The notes below the pieces were generated by a model, which was not told the origin of the DNA, ran no database searches, and worked only from the letters and a program-made list of their open reading frames with translations. 64,000 nucleotides of DNA from an uncultured Blautia sp. (GTDB lineage: Bacteria > Bacillota > Clostridia > Lachnospirales > Lachnospiraceae): the NCBI GenBank assembly GCA_934364795.1, contig CAKRMK010000010.1, forward strand, positions 1 through 64,000, written 5' to 3'. A program made the position numbers and the translations under genes. Of this stretch, positions 36,901 through 45,721 are shown piece by piece. Position 1 is the stretch's first letter. Each line of letters starts with the position of its first letter.

Positions 36901-37521
36901 ATGGATCCGAATACTTTTCCTACCAAAGGAAATCTGATTCTGGCAAAGAATTCTCTTGCTCTTTCCCGTCAGGGTTATGAACTGATGGACAAAAAGCGTA
37001 ATATTCTCATTCGTGAAATGATGAATCTGGTGGATCAGGCAAAGGATATTCAGGGACAGATCGATGAGACCTTCCGTACCGCCTATGAGGCCCTTCAGAA
37101 GGCCAATATGGAAATGGGTATCGCATTTGTAGACCAGATTTCCCATACTGTTCCAGTTGAGGATTCTATCCGTATTAAGACACGTAGTGTTATGGGTACG
37201 GAGATTCCTCTTGTGGAGTATGATAAGTCTGGTAATGTTCCAACATATGCTTATTACAGTACAAAGATGTCTCTGGATGAGGCTAAGGCAGCTTTTGAAA
37301 AGGTGAAAGACCTTACTATTAAGCTGTCGATGATTGAGAATTCGGCTATTCGTCTGGCTAGTAATATTAAGAAGACACAGAAAAGAGCCAATGCGCTTAA
37401 GAATATTACGATTCCGAAATTTGAGGCTCTTACGAAGGATATTTCCAATGCTTTGGAAGAGAAAGAGCGTGAGGAATTTACCAGGTTGAAGGTTATTAAG
37501 AGGATGAAGCAGGGTGCGTGA
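36901..37521 (+). CDS. ntpD: V-type ATPase subunit D
   Basis: A 206-residue central rotor shaft. The N-terminal FPTKGNLILAKNSLALSRQGYELMDKKR and the C-terminal KKTQKRANALKNI...ERE-F-RLK-KRMK pattern form the antiparallel coiled coil typical of subunit D. It is the last gene of the operon, and the terminator stem overlaps its stop codon. Confidence 0.95.
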   Translation: MDPNTFPTKGNLILAKNSLALSRQGYELMDKKRNILIREMMNLVDQAKDIQGQIDETFRTAYEALQKANMEMGIAFVDQISHTVPVEDSIRIKTRSVMGTEIPLVEYDKSGNVPTYAYYSTKMSLDEAKAAFEKVKDLTIKLSMIENSAIRLASNIKKTQKRANALKNITIPKFEALTKDISNALEEKEREEFTRLKVIKRMKQGA

Positions 37522-37547
37522 AGCGCCCTGTTTTTTTATTTTTTTAA
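37510..37547 (+). terminator. Terminator of the V-ATPase operon
   Basis: CAGGGTGC and GCGCCCTG form a stem around the ntpD stop codon, followed by TTTTTTTATTTTTTT. Confidence 0.9.
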
Positions 37548-38122
37548 CGAACGGACGTGAGAGGAAGGGGCGCGTTCTGATTTGTCAGATAATTTCTCTT
37601 ATCATGCCTAAATTGTGATATTTTTCGCGAATATTCTTTAATATTTTGATTTTAAAAAAGTCAATATCTTTTTCCCGATTCTTGTCGAATTTTATAATTT
37701 CATTACAATAACCAAAACATTTGTTTCTCTCCCCATTATGTAAATCAACTCATCCACATGCTTTTCCATGTGGATAATGTGGATAACTTTGTGTATAACT
37801 TGATTTTTCAGTGTTTTTAAGCATTTCCAAAAGTGGAAAACTTTTGCACCAAACTTTCACCTTTCCACATTTTTCAAAAGTCTTTGTGCAATCTGCTAAT
37901 TTCTACTTTTTTCGACATTTATGGCTGGAAATTATCGTATTTACAATAATTCTCAAATTACAGACAACTATGCTTATTTTCTATTTTCCCCTCAAAAAAT
38001 ACTGCCGTGCTTGCGTCGGTCGCCGTAGCCAGCACTACGCCTCCTTCCTCTCCCTTGCATATGAATAAATCATTCCACGCCAATATAACAGGGACTTAAT
38101 TTTCGCTGTGCTGGAGCTTGTT
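37548..38122. other. AT-rich gene-free region with DnaA boxes
   Basis: About 575 bases without a supported gene. Besides the DnaA-box cluster (37750-37798) it holds TTTCCACA-like and GTGGAAAA sequences (37830-37880) and a GTAGCC...GGCTAC-like piece near 38025-38050 that resembles the MITE core. AT content is high on both sides of the boxes. Confidence 0.55.
37750..37798 (-). promoter_or_regulatory. DnaA-box cluster
   Basis: Two perfect boxes, TGTGGATAA at 37769-37777 and 37778-37786 (reverse of TTATCCACA), sit back to back. A third, TGTGTATAA (37790-37798), has one mismatch. TCATCCACA (37750-37758) is a one-mismatch box in the opposite orientation. Four boxes in 49 bases within AT-rich, gene-free DNA are a deliberate-looking DnaA-binding site. 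No dnaA, dnaN or rpmH gene is nearby. Confidence 0.6.
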
Positions 38123-38158
38123 TGAAAAAAAGAGACTGAAGAAATTCCTCAGCCTCAT
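38123..38158 (-). terminator. Terminator of the NlpC/P60 gene
   Basis: On the minus strand GAGGCTGAGGAA and TTCTTCAGTCTC pair, followed by TTTTTTT. The T-run overlaps a solo MITE end (GAGCTTGTTTGAAAAA, 38113-38128). Confidence 0.75.
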
Positions 38159-38229
38159 TTTTTCACAATTTATATTCCAGTTAGGGCACGAAACGTGCCA
38201 TATCCACCTATACGAAAGTCAACCATTAA

Positions 38230-38907
38230 TTACTGTGCAAAGAACCCTTCGGCGCCCTCTGCTTCAATATACGTTCCCACGCCAACTGGTGTTTCATAAT
38301 CATAATTAGAAATTTTTATTCCTGATGCAGATGTACTTGCGTGAATAATCTGTCCGTCTCCTATATAAAGTGCTACGTGACTGATTCCTCCGCCATAGAA
38401 AACCAGATCTCCCGGCTGAAGTTCAGCTGTGCTTTTCTTGACAGACTGATAATACTGATCTGCTGCCACTCTTGGCAGTGAATAGCCAAATTCTGCAAAT
38501 ACTGACATTACAAACCCGGAACAGTCGGCTCCGTTCGTCAGGCTTGTCCCTCCGTACACATAAGGATTACCCTCGAACTGTAACGCAAAATCCACAATTT
38601 CCTGTCGCAGCTCCTCTTCTGTAACCTCATTCTCCGTATTACTTGCCGAAGCCCCATCCATATTTTCCGTTTCCATTACAGCTTCATTTCCATCCTGGCT
38701 GCTTTCCTCATTTTGCTCATCCTCTACAGGTTCCCCACCTTCTGTACCTTCACCTTCCATCTCATTGGCGGCCACAAACGCTTCTCCAGCCTTTTCCACA
38801 GCCTCTTTTGTAGCTGCTGACACGAAATGTGGAAATGCAATCTGCTGACAGACCACTGCACACAGCACCGCGCTGCAAAACAATTTTTTTATCTTATTTT
38901 CTAACAT
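38230..38907 (-). CDS. Secreted NlpC/P60 peptidoglycan hydrolase
   Basis: About 225 residues from ATG at 38907 (AAGAGG upstream; an upstream TTG at 38928 is less likely). A signal peptide (KKLFCSAVLCAVVCQQIAFPHFVSA) is followed by an acidic Glu/Asn/Ser linker of about 60 residues. The C-terminal NlpC/P60 domain has the catalytic Cys in ADCSGFVMSVF, His in ISHVALYIGDG and a third polar His in IIHAST. It should cleave stem-peptide bonds in the cell wall. No SH3 or choline-binding targeting domain is present. Confidence 0.92.
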   Translation of the reverse strand: MLENKIKKLFCSAVLCAVVCQQIAFPHFVSAATKEAVEKAGEAFVAANEMEGEGTEGGEPVEDEQNEESSQDGNEAVMETENMDGASASNTENEVTEEELRQEIVDFALQFEGNPYVYGGTSLTNGADCSGFVMSVFAEFGYSLPRVAADQYYQSVKKSTAELQPGDLVFYGGGISHVALYIGDGQIIHASTSASGIKISNYDYETPVGVGTYIEAEGAEGFFAQ

Positions 38908-39231
38908 CCTTATACCTCTTATTCCCAATTACCATATATGCAAGCAGTTTTCGTATTTATTTATTACAATTTTATTACGTGTTTGTAACGGTTATGTATA
39001 ATATCACACCAGATTTTTATCGTCAATTTTTCCCCTCACTTATGTGCAGTCACTATTTTTAAGAAAAATACACAATCTCAAAATTTATTTTCCGCAACAT
39101 TTTATGAACATTGCCATTTCTAAACACATTTTCGTCACAACTATTGCCTGCGAATACCAAATCAGGCGCATACTCTCCGTTTTTTCTCAATAATATAGTA
39201 GAAATCCCCCGTCACGGAGGAATCGGTTCCC
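38908..39231. other. Spacer upstream of DUF885 gene
   Basis: No gene is seen. An extended -10 (TATGTATAAT, near 38993-39002) points toward the plus-strand gene. The rest is AT-rich. Confidence 0.35.
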
Positions 39232-41085
39232 ATGTTATTAAAGTTTTCTGCTTTTTTACAAAGAAGCCTGTCACCCAAATTTCACAGTTTTTCTGCTTTT
39301 AAAATCGACCGTGAGAATCATTCGCACAATCTGCGTGCTCTATTTTTTGGATTTATGATTCTTTCTATAACCGGAGGAAAATGGCTTTTTGATCATACTC
39401 TTTCGGAAAATGCACGCTTTGAAGCCTTCACTGAATCCATTTTCGAAAAAGAGGTTTCGGGCAACGCACTGAATCTTCATTATTCTCTTGCTTACCCGGA
39501 AAAACAGGGAATCCACCTGTCTCATGCTACTTTGGGGACAATCTCCACAGACTATTCAAAAACCACCGAACAATGCAAAAAATACGAAGAAAAACTAAAA
39601 TCCTTTTCCGCTTCCGGTCTTTCAACCAAAAACCAGCTCACTTTAGATATGCTTCTTCTTTATTATCACACGCAGGCTTCCCTTGACAAAAACTACCTTC
39701 TGGAAGAACCTTTAGGTCCCAGCCTGGGCATTCAGGCACAGCTTCCGGTTCTTCTGGCAGAATACGCCTTTTATGACAATCAGGACATTACCGATTATCT
39801 GAATCTTCTTGCCAGCCTGCCTGACTATTTCCAGAGTATTCTTACCTTTGAACAGGCAAAATCAGCTGCCGGTTATTTTATGTGTGACGAAACTCTGGAC
39901 CGTATCCAGGAACAATGCCGAGCCTTTATCCAGGCACCAGAAGACAGTTACATGCAGGAAATCTTTGCAGGTAAATTAAAAAGCTACGGCAGACTATCTG
40001 AAAAAGACCAGGCTCTCCTGCTTCAGGAACATACAAAACTTTTGTCCCAAAAAGTTTTTCCCGCTTATCAGCAGCTGATTGAAGGTCTGGAACCGCTTCG
40101 CCATACAGGAAATAATTCCGGCGGCCTGGCTCATTTTTCCGGTGGTAAAGACTACTATCAATACCTGCTTCAAAGTCAGGTAGGTGTCTATACTTCTGTA
40201 GAAACCCTGGAAAAACGGCTTACCCAGCAGCTTTCCTGGGATTCTGCCCAAATTTCTGCAATTATACAAAAAAATCCTTCTGTTTTTACAATTCTGAAAA
40301 ATAAGCCAGATCTGCCTTCTATGGAACCGGCAAAGATTATGGAAATTCTGGAACAGGAAATTCAGAAGGATTTTCCGGCTATTGGAAATGTAGATTTTGA
40401 AATACGTTCCGTTCATAAATCAATGGAAGAATTTTTAAGCCCTGCCTTTTACCTTACACCACCTTTAGATACCGGAAGTCCTAATGTGATTTACATAAAC
40501 TATGGACGCTCTATTTCAGGTCTGGAGCTTTTTACCACTCTGGCACACGAAGGATTTCCGGGACATCTTTATCAGACTGTATTTTTCGGCAGGCAAACTC
40601 CTTCTCACATCCGGTATCTTATAGATTCCAGCGGTTATGTGGAAGGCTGGGCTACCTATGTGGAGTCTTATGCTTATGAATACGCTGCAAATTACCTTGA
40701 TTTGTCTGCAACAAACAGCCAGATCTCTCCTGCTGAACTCACTCGCCTGACCTGGTTAAACCGCAGTGTAAATCTGTGCATTTATTCTCTTCTTGATGTA
40801 GGAATCCATTACAGGGGATGGAGTCAGTCCCAGGCCGCCAGATTTTTGGGTGCCTTTGGAATACAGGATGCTTCTGCTGTTTCAGAGATTTACCGCTATA
40901 TTACAGAAACTCCCGCCAACTACTTGAAATATTATGTTGGATATCTGAATTTTCTGGATTTAAAGGAAGAACAATCCGGTCTGCAAGGAAATGATTTTGA
41001 TCTGGAGACATTTCATCAGCAAATACTGGATATCGGACCGGTTCAATTTCCGGTACTGAAAAAATATATGAATCAGGTTCTATAA
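39232..41085 (+). CDS. DUF885-family metallopeptidase-like protein
   Basis: A 617-residue protein, likely secreted or membrane-anchored through the hydrophobic stretch LRALFFGFMILSITGG (about 35-50). The zinc-like motif HEGFPGHLYQ (about 438-447) and the later glutamate in YVEGWATYVESYAYE are hallmarks of DUF885. Members are thought to be metallo-carboxypeptidases, though few have been characterised. GGAGG lies 11 bases upstream of the ATG. Bases 39308-39340, encoding part of the N-terminal region before the membrane segment, match the right end of the MITE-like repeat. Confidence 0.85.
   Translation: MLLKFSAFLQRSLSPKFHSFSAFKIDRENHSHNLRALFFGFMILSITGGKWLFDHTLSENARFEAFTESIFEKEVSGNALNLHYSLAYPEKQGIHLSHATLGTISTDYSKTTEQCKKYEEKLKSFSASGLSTKNQLTLDMLLLYYHTQASLDKNYLLEEPLGPSLGIQAQLPVLLAEYAFYDNQDITDYLNLLASLPDYFQSILTFEQAKSAAGYFMCDETLDRIQEQCRAFIQAPEDSYMQEIFAGKLKSYGRLSEKDQALLLQEHTKLLSQKVFPAYQQLIEGLEPLRHTGNNSGGLAHFSGGKDYYQYLLQSQVGVYTSVETLEKRLTQQLSWDSAQISAIIQKNPSVFTILKNKPDLPSMEPAKIMEILEQEIQKDFPAIGNVDFEIRSVHKSMEEFLSPAFYLTPPLDTGSPNVIYINYGRSISGLELFTTLAHEGFPGHLYQTVFFGRQTPSHIRYLIDSSGYVEGWATYVESYAYEYAANYLDLSATNSQISPAELTRLTWLNRSVNLCIYSLLDVGIHYRGWSQSQAARFLGAFGIQDASAVSEIYRYITETPANYLKYYVGYLNFLDLKEEQSGLQGNDFDLETFHQQILDIGPVQFPVLKKYMNQVL
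39308..39340 (-). repeat. MITE fragment inside a coding region
   Basis: AATCATTCGCACAATCTGC matches AATCATTCCCACAATCTGC of the reversed reference copy at 18 of 19 positions, followed by related GTGCTC. It encodes ENHSHNLRAL in the DUF885 protein. The inverted end is lost. Confidence 0.5.
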
Positions 41086-41097
41086 ACAGCGAGCACT

Positions 41098-41187
41098 AAA
41101 GCCTGCCCCCCAAAATCATTCCCGCAATCTGCACGCCCCACTTTGCGATATATTTTGCTCGAATTCAGTTGCCGTAGCCCGCTGTAA
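41098..41187 (-). mobile_element. Partial MITE-like copy F
   Basis: Right half of the element in inverse orientation: CAAAATCATTCCCGCAATCT, CACGCCCCACTTTGCGATAT, GAATTCAGTTGCCGTAGCCC. It breaks off in the core at CGCTGTAAC. It lies just after the DUF885 gene. Confidence 0.6.
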
Positions 41188-41295
41188 CAATTTATTAAAA
41201 TTTTATAGAATACCTTCTTTCTTTGGACACAATAATTTGCTATAATGAAGCTAAATTGCAACCAAACCTATTCCTGTTATAAAAAGGACAAAAAC

Positions 41296-42906
41296 ATGAA
41301 GAAAAAAGATAATCTGCCATTGAATTATAAAGAGAAACTGAATTCCAGAACCAGTTTTCTGGTTTCTGTTGCAGTTCTTATCGTTCTCTGTCTGATTTTT
41401 AATCAGATGGATTACACTATGATCCGCCGTCCCGCTGCACAGGCCAAAAAGGCAGCTGACGCACAGAAACAGAAGGAAGAAGAAGCGGCAGCCACCGGAC
41501 CGGAAATCACCACAACCACAGTTCTTGCAGTAGGTGATAACTTTGTTCAGCCCAGCCTTCTTGCTTCCGGTCAGTCTGATAACGGAACCTGGAATTATGA
41601 CAGTGTTTATGCTAACCTGAAATCAGATATTCAGGCAGCTGACATTTCCATAGTCAATCAGGAAACACCTTTCACCACGAACCATGACCTGGTAAGCGGA
41701 ACCTCCCCGTATGCTACACCTTCCGAAATCGGAGACGCACTTGTAAATGCAGGATTTAATGTAGTTACATCTGCAACCTCCCTTATCAACGACAATGGTT
41801 CTTCCATGATCAATGAAACACTGAATTACTGGAAAAGCAATCATCCTGAAGTAACACTTGCCGGAATCCACAGCAGCCAGACCAGCACAGATTCTCCACA
41901 GATTGTAGAGGTCAATGGCATTAAAATTGCATTCCTGGACTATACATTCCCGGAATATGGAAGCCAGCAGACGGATGCGGGAGACGGTTCCACGGATAGT
42001 TCTTTCGACAGCTCAGATGGCTCCGGTGACAGTTCTTCCGGCGGCACCTCAGATGGCTCCAGTGACAGCGCTTCCGGCGGCACCTCAGATGGCTCCGGCG
42101 ATGGCTCCTCCAGCAGCTCTGATAGCTCTGGCTCCACCACCGGCTCCGGCTCCATGATCGACACATTCAGCACCACAACTGTAGCCGCAGCCATAAAAAA
42201 AGCCCGCGCATCTGCAGACTGCATTATTTTTTCTGCAAACTGGGGCAAAACAGAAGAGCCAATGCCTACCGAATATGAAAAAGAATGGGCGAATTTCCTT
42301 ATGGAGCAGGGTGTAGATGTTGTCATCGGCACCAATCCAAATGTACTTCAGCCATACGGATATTTAACCGATGATTCCGGTCACAACATGCTGATCTATT
42401 ATTCTCTTGGAAATTTTGTTACAGGTCAGGAAACCCTGAAACATCTTTTAGGTGGAATGGCAACCTTTACCATCCAGAAGACCGTAGAAGATGATCAGAC
42501 CAGCATTCAGATCCAGGATGCGACCCTGACACCACTTGTTATGCACTACAGCTATGACAATCAGGAATATGCTCCTTACAAGCTTTCTGACTACACAGAC
42601 GCGCTGGCATCCCAGCACAGCGTCAGAGAATCCATTGGAGATGAATTTACCCTGGAAAATCTCCAGACCAAATATGACGAGATCATGTCCATGAATGTCA
42701 CTCCATCCACAAAGACATCCCTTCTGGATGTATCCTTTGATGCAGATGGAAACATGCTGGATGCCTCTGGAAATTATGTGGAAGACAATGATTCCATAAC
42801 TTCATCCTGGTATTATCAGACCCTTTCCACACAAAGCAGCTCCGGCACAGACACCAGCCAGCAGACCGATAACTCTGATACAGACAACAGCTCTGACAGC
42901 TACTAA
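41296..42906 (+). CDS. CapA-like protein lacking active-site histidines
   Basis: About 536 residues from ATG at 41296 (AAGGA 8 bases upstream). One N-terminal membrane anchor (SFLVSVAVLIVLCLIFNQM) places the rest outside. The fold follows the CapA/PgsA metallophosphatase-like family (AVGDNFVQPSL, IVNQETPF, YYSLGNFVTGQE). The usual histidine motifs are changed: NNH reads ATS, HWG reads NWG (about 314), and HPHV reads NPNV (about 347). A Ser/Gly/Asp-rich insert of about 60 residues (230-288) and a Ser/Thr/Asp-rich tail are additional. It is probably a non-catalytic surface relative of poly-gamma-glutamate capsule proteins. Confidence 0.8.
   Translation: MKKKDNLPLNYKEKLNSRTSFLVSVAVLIVLCLIFNQMDYTMIRRPAAQAKKAADAQKQKEEEAAATGPEITTTTVLAVGDNFVQPSLLASGQSDNGTWNYDSVYANLKSDIQAADISIVNQETPFTTNHDLVSGTSPYATPSEIGDALVNAGFNVVTSATSLINDNGSSMINETLNYWKSNHPEVTLAGIHSSQTSTDSPQIVEVNGIKIAFLDYTFPEYGSQQTDAGDGSTDSSFDSSDGSGDSSSGGTSDGSSDSASGGTSDGSGDGSSSSSDSSGSTTGSGSMIDTFSTTTVAAAIKKARASADCIIFSANWGKTEEPMPTEYEKEWANFLMEQGVDVVIGTNPNVLQPYGYLTDDSGHNMLIYYSLGNFVTGQETLKHLLGGMATFTIQKTVEDDQTSIQIQDATLTPLVMHYSYDNQEYAPYKLSDYTDALASQHSVRESIGDEFTLENLQTKYDEIMSMNVTPSTKTSLLDVSFDADGNMLDASGNYVEDNDSITSSWYYQTLSTQSSSGTDTSQQTDNSDTDNSSDSY
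41985..42160 (+). repeat. Ser/Gly/Asp codon repeat in the CapA-like gene
   Basis: Imperfect tandem copies of TCCGGCGGCACCTCAGATGG encode SGGTSDGS-type units. The block interrupts the catalytic-fold domain and is likely to vary in length. Confidence 0.65.
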
Positions 42907-42949
42907 TAACTACTAATAGCAACTGATATCAGCCAATAATTTAACTTCA

Positions 42950-43028
42950 TATTCCGCAGTACGATTTCGATAAAATTTTCCATCATACAGGAAACTATTT
43001 AGAATCATACTGCGGAATTTTGTTTTTA
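42950..43028 (+). terminator. Terminator of the CapA-like gene
   Basis: ATTCCGCAGTACGATT (42951-42966) pairs with AATCATACTGCGGAAT (43003-43018), followed by TTTGTTTTT. Confidence 0.85.
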
Positions 43029-43250
43029 GATGTCTTATTATCACGAAAACCTGTCTTTTTTCACAGGTATCTTGCTTTTTTCTGAAAAATCAGCTACACT
43101 TGATTCAAATATTATAAAATGATTATTTTTTCACTTTCTGCTAAATTTAGTATATAAAATTCGAAAATGATTATTTATACTTTATGGTGAAATTTATCAT
43201 TTTTATTTACATGATTTGATTTTATTAAAACCAGGAAAGGGGTCATACAT
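43029..43250. other. Promoter-containing spacer
   Basis: AT-rich leader ahead of the SPFH gene with no reading frame of note. GAAAGGGG lies before the ATG. No firm -35/-10 pair was identified. Confidence 0.35.
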
Positions 43251-44600
43251 ATGGGACTTATTAAAGCAGCACTTGGCGCAGCCGGCGGTACACTGGCAGA
43301 TCAGTGGAAAGAATTTTTCTACTGCGATTCTATCGACAATGATGTACTGGCAGTAAAAGGACAGAAACGAACCTCCAAACGCTCCTCCAATAACAAAGGA
43401 AACGACAACATCATCACCACCGGTTCCGGAATTGCAGTCGCAGACGGACAGTGCATGATGATTGTAGAGCAGGGTAAAATTGTAGATATCTGTGCAGAGC
43501 CAGGAGAATATACCTATGATGCATCCACAGAACCAAGTATTTTTTCCGGCAATCTTGGCGATGCCATTCTTAATACTTTCCATACCATCGGCAAGCGTTT
43601 CACCTACGGCGGAGATACCGGTAAAGATCAGAGAGTTTATTATTTCAATACCAAGGAACTGGTAGATAACAAGTTTGGTACCCCTAACCCGATTCCATTC
43701 CGAGTTGTGGATCAGAATATCGGACTGGATATTGACGTATCCGTCCGCTGCAGTGGCGTTTATTCCTACCGCATTGCAGATCCTCTTCTGTTCTATTCCA
43801 ACGTATGCGGAAACTTCGAGCAGCAGTATGACCGTGAACAGATTGAAAGCCAGTTAAAAACAGAATTTATATCAGCCCTTCAGCCGGCATTTGCAAGCAT
43901 TTCCCAACAGGGGATCCGTCCAAGCGCACTTCCGGCACATGCTCTGGAGCTTTGCGACGCCATGAACCAGGCACTTACCCAGAAATGGAGCCAGCTTCGT
44001 GGTCTTGTTATTGTTTCTGTTGCCATGAATCCGATCACGCTTCCTGAAGAAGATGCAAAAATGATCAAAGAGGCACAGCGTATGGCTATGCTCCGCAATC
44101 CATCCATGGCTGCCGCTACTTTAGCAGGTGCACAGGCAGATGCCATGAAAACAGCAGCTGGCAACTCTGCCGGCGCTATGGCAGGCTTTATGGGTATGAA
44201 TATGGCAAATATGGCAGGTGGATTCAACGCCCAGACACTCTATACCATGGGACAGCAGCAGGCAGCCACACAGCCACAGATGCAGCAGACACCAGGTCAG
44301 CAGTCTGGTACCCCACAGGGACAGCCTGTCGCTGATCAGTGGAAATGTTCCTGTGGTGCAATAGTTTCCGGCAATTTCTGCCCGGAATGTGGTGCCAAAA
44401 AGCCACAGCCAGAAGCAGCCCCTTCAAGCTGGACCTGCTCCTGCGGTGCAGTAAATACAGGTAAATTCTGTACCAACTGCGGATCACCAAAACCAGTAGT
44501 AGCAATGCAGCCAAAATCCCGCTGCGGCAACTGTGGATGGGAAGTGGCAGACCCATCTAATCCGCCTAAATTCTGCCCTAACTGCGGTAATCCATTCTAA
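43251..44600 (+). CDS. SPFH-domain protein with zinc ribbons (YdjI-like)
   Basis: A 449-residue protein. Residues about 1-270 form the SPFH/virion-core-like domain of Bacillus YdjI (MGLIKAALGAAGGTLADQWKE; EPGEYTYDASTEPS; the SQQGIRPSALP segment). A glycine/methionine/glutamine-rich linker follows. The C-terminus carries three CxC/CxxC zinc ribbons (from about 364, 398 and 428). The first gene of a three-gene cluster with zinc-ribbon and TPM-domain membrane proteins. In Bacillus these accompany the membrane-stress protein PspA, which is absent here. Likely role: membrane-associated scaffold, inferred. Confidence 0.82.
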   Translation: MGLIKAALGAAGGTLADQWKEFFYCDSIDNDVLAVKGQKRTSKRSSNNKGNDNIITTGSGIAVADGQCMMIVEQGKIVDICAEPGEYTYDASTEPSIFSGNLGDAILNTFHTIGKRFTYGGDTGKDQRVYYFNTKELVDNKFGTPNPIPFRVVDQNIGLDIDVSVRCSGVYSYRIADPLLFYSNVCGNFEQQYDREQIESQLKTEFISALQPAFASISQQGIRPSALPAHALELCDAMNQALTQKWSQLRGLVIVSVAMNPITLPEEDAKMIKEAQRMAMLRNPSMAAATLAGAQADAMKTAAGNSAGAMAGFMGMNMANMAGGFNAQTLYTMGQQQAATQPQMQQTPGQQSGTPQGQPVADQWKCSCGAIVSGNFCPECGAKKPQPEAAPSSWTCSCGAVNTGKFCTNCGSPKPVVAMQPKSRCGNCGWEVADPSNPPKFCPNCGNPF

Positions 44601-44622
44601 AGAATCCAGGAGGTGACTTACA

Positions 44623-45708
44623 ATGTCCGACCTACTCGAATATAAATGCCCCTGCTGCGGTGGTGCCATCGAATTCAACAGCGGATCACAGAAAATGAAA
44701 TGCCCTTACTGTGACACAGAATTTGACCTGGACACCGTCAAAGCCTTTAATGAAGAAGCAGCGAACCAGAAACCGGACGACATGAGCTGGGATACCGATA
44801 CCTCCCAGGACTGGGGAGCTACGGAAACTGACGGCATGTCCGTCTACACCTGTCAGTCCTGCGGTGGAGAGATCGTTGCTGATGAAAGCACCGGAGCTTC
44901 AAGCTGTCCTTTCTGCGGTAATCCGGTTGTTATGTCCGGTAAATTTTCCGGTGCCCTCCGTCCAGATTTTATCATTCCTTTTAAACTAGACAAAAAAGCT
45001 GCAAAAGAAGGACTTAACAAACATCTTCATGGTAAAATCCTTCTTCCAAAAGTTTTCAAAAAGGAAAATCATATTGACGAGATCAAGGGCGTCTACGTTC
45101 CGTTCTGGCTTTTCGACACAGACGCCACAGCAGATATCCGCTATCACGCTACCAAAACAAGATGCTGGAGTGACAGCGATTATGATTACACAGAGACCAG
45201 CCATTATTCCATTTTCCGTGCCGGAAATATCGGTTTTGACCAGATTCCTGTAGATGGTTCTTCCAAGATTGACAACGATTTAACAGAGTCTCTGGAACCC
45301 TATGTAATGACCGACGCTGTAGATTTCCAGACTCCTTACCTGGCAGGTTATGTTGCTGATAAATATGATGTTTCCGCAGAAGAAAGCGTGGAGCGTGCCA
45401 ATCAGCGTGTAAAAAGAGCTGCAGAAGATGCATTTCGCGACACAGTTATTGGTTACGACAGCGTCACTGCCGAAGATACCCATATCCAGCTGAAAGGGGG
45501 CAAAACCAGTTACGCCCTTTTTCCTGTATGGCTGCTTTCCACTACCTGGAAAGGAAACCATTACCTGTTCGGTATGAACGGACAGACCGGTAAATTTGTG
45601 GGAAATCTTCCTGTAGATAAAGGGATCTTTACCAAATGGCTTCTTGGATTTACTGCCGGATTTTCTGTTGCTGCCTATGCAATAGCATGGCTGATTCATT
45701 CATTATAA
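44623..45708 (+). CDS. Zinc-ribbon membrane protein (YdjG-like)
   Basis: A 361-residue protein with two zinc ribbons at the N-terminus: YKCPCCGG...KCPYCD (7-31) and YTCQSCGG...SCPFCG (about 72-97). A central region of about 200 residues follows (LRPDFIIPFKLDKKAAKEGL; YVPFWLFDTDATADIRYHA). A single C-terminal membrane helix (FTAGFSVAAYAIAWLI) ends the protein. It matches the layout of Bacillus YdjG. AGGAGGTGA precedes the ATG, 22 bases after the SPFH gene. Confidence 0.78.
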   Translation: MSDLLEYKCPCCGGAIEFNSGSQKMKCPYCDTEFDLDTVKAFNEEAANQKPDDMSWDTDTSQDWGATETDGMSVYTCQSCGGEIVADESTGASSCPFCGNPVVMSGKFSGALRPDFIIPFKLDKKAAKEGLNKHLHGKILLPKVFKKENHIDEIKGVYVPFWLFDTDATADIRYHATKTRCWSDSDYDYTETSHYSIFRAGNIGFDQIPVDGSSKIDNDLTESLEPYVMTDAVDFQTPYLAGYVADKYDVSAEESVERANQRVKRAAEDAFRDTVIGYDSVTAEDTHIQLKGGKTSYALFPVWLLSTTWKGNHYLFGMNGQTGKFVGNLPVDKGIFTKWLLGFTAGFSVAAYAIAWLIHSL

Positions 45709-45721
45709 GGAGGTGCCAGCC

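Noticed and set aside
37548..38122. Chromosomal replication origin (oriC)
   Set aside because: DnaA boxes are clear, but dnaA, dnaN, rpmH and a typical multi-box layout are absent; kept only as a DnaA-box cluster.
41915..42335. Overlapping frames within the Ser/Gly/Asp repeats of the CapA-like gene
   Set aside because: Low-complexity repeats keep several frames open; only the CapA-like frame continues on both sides.
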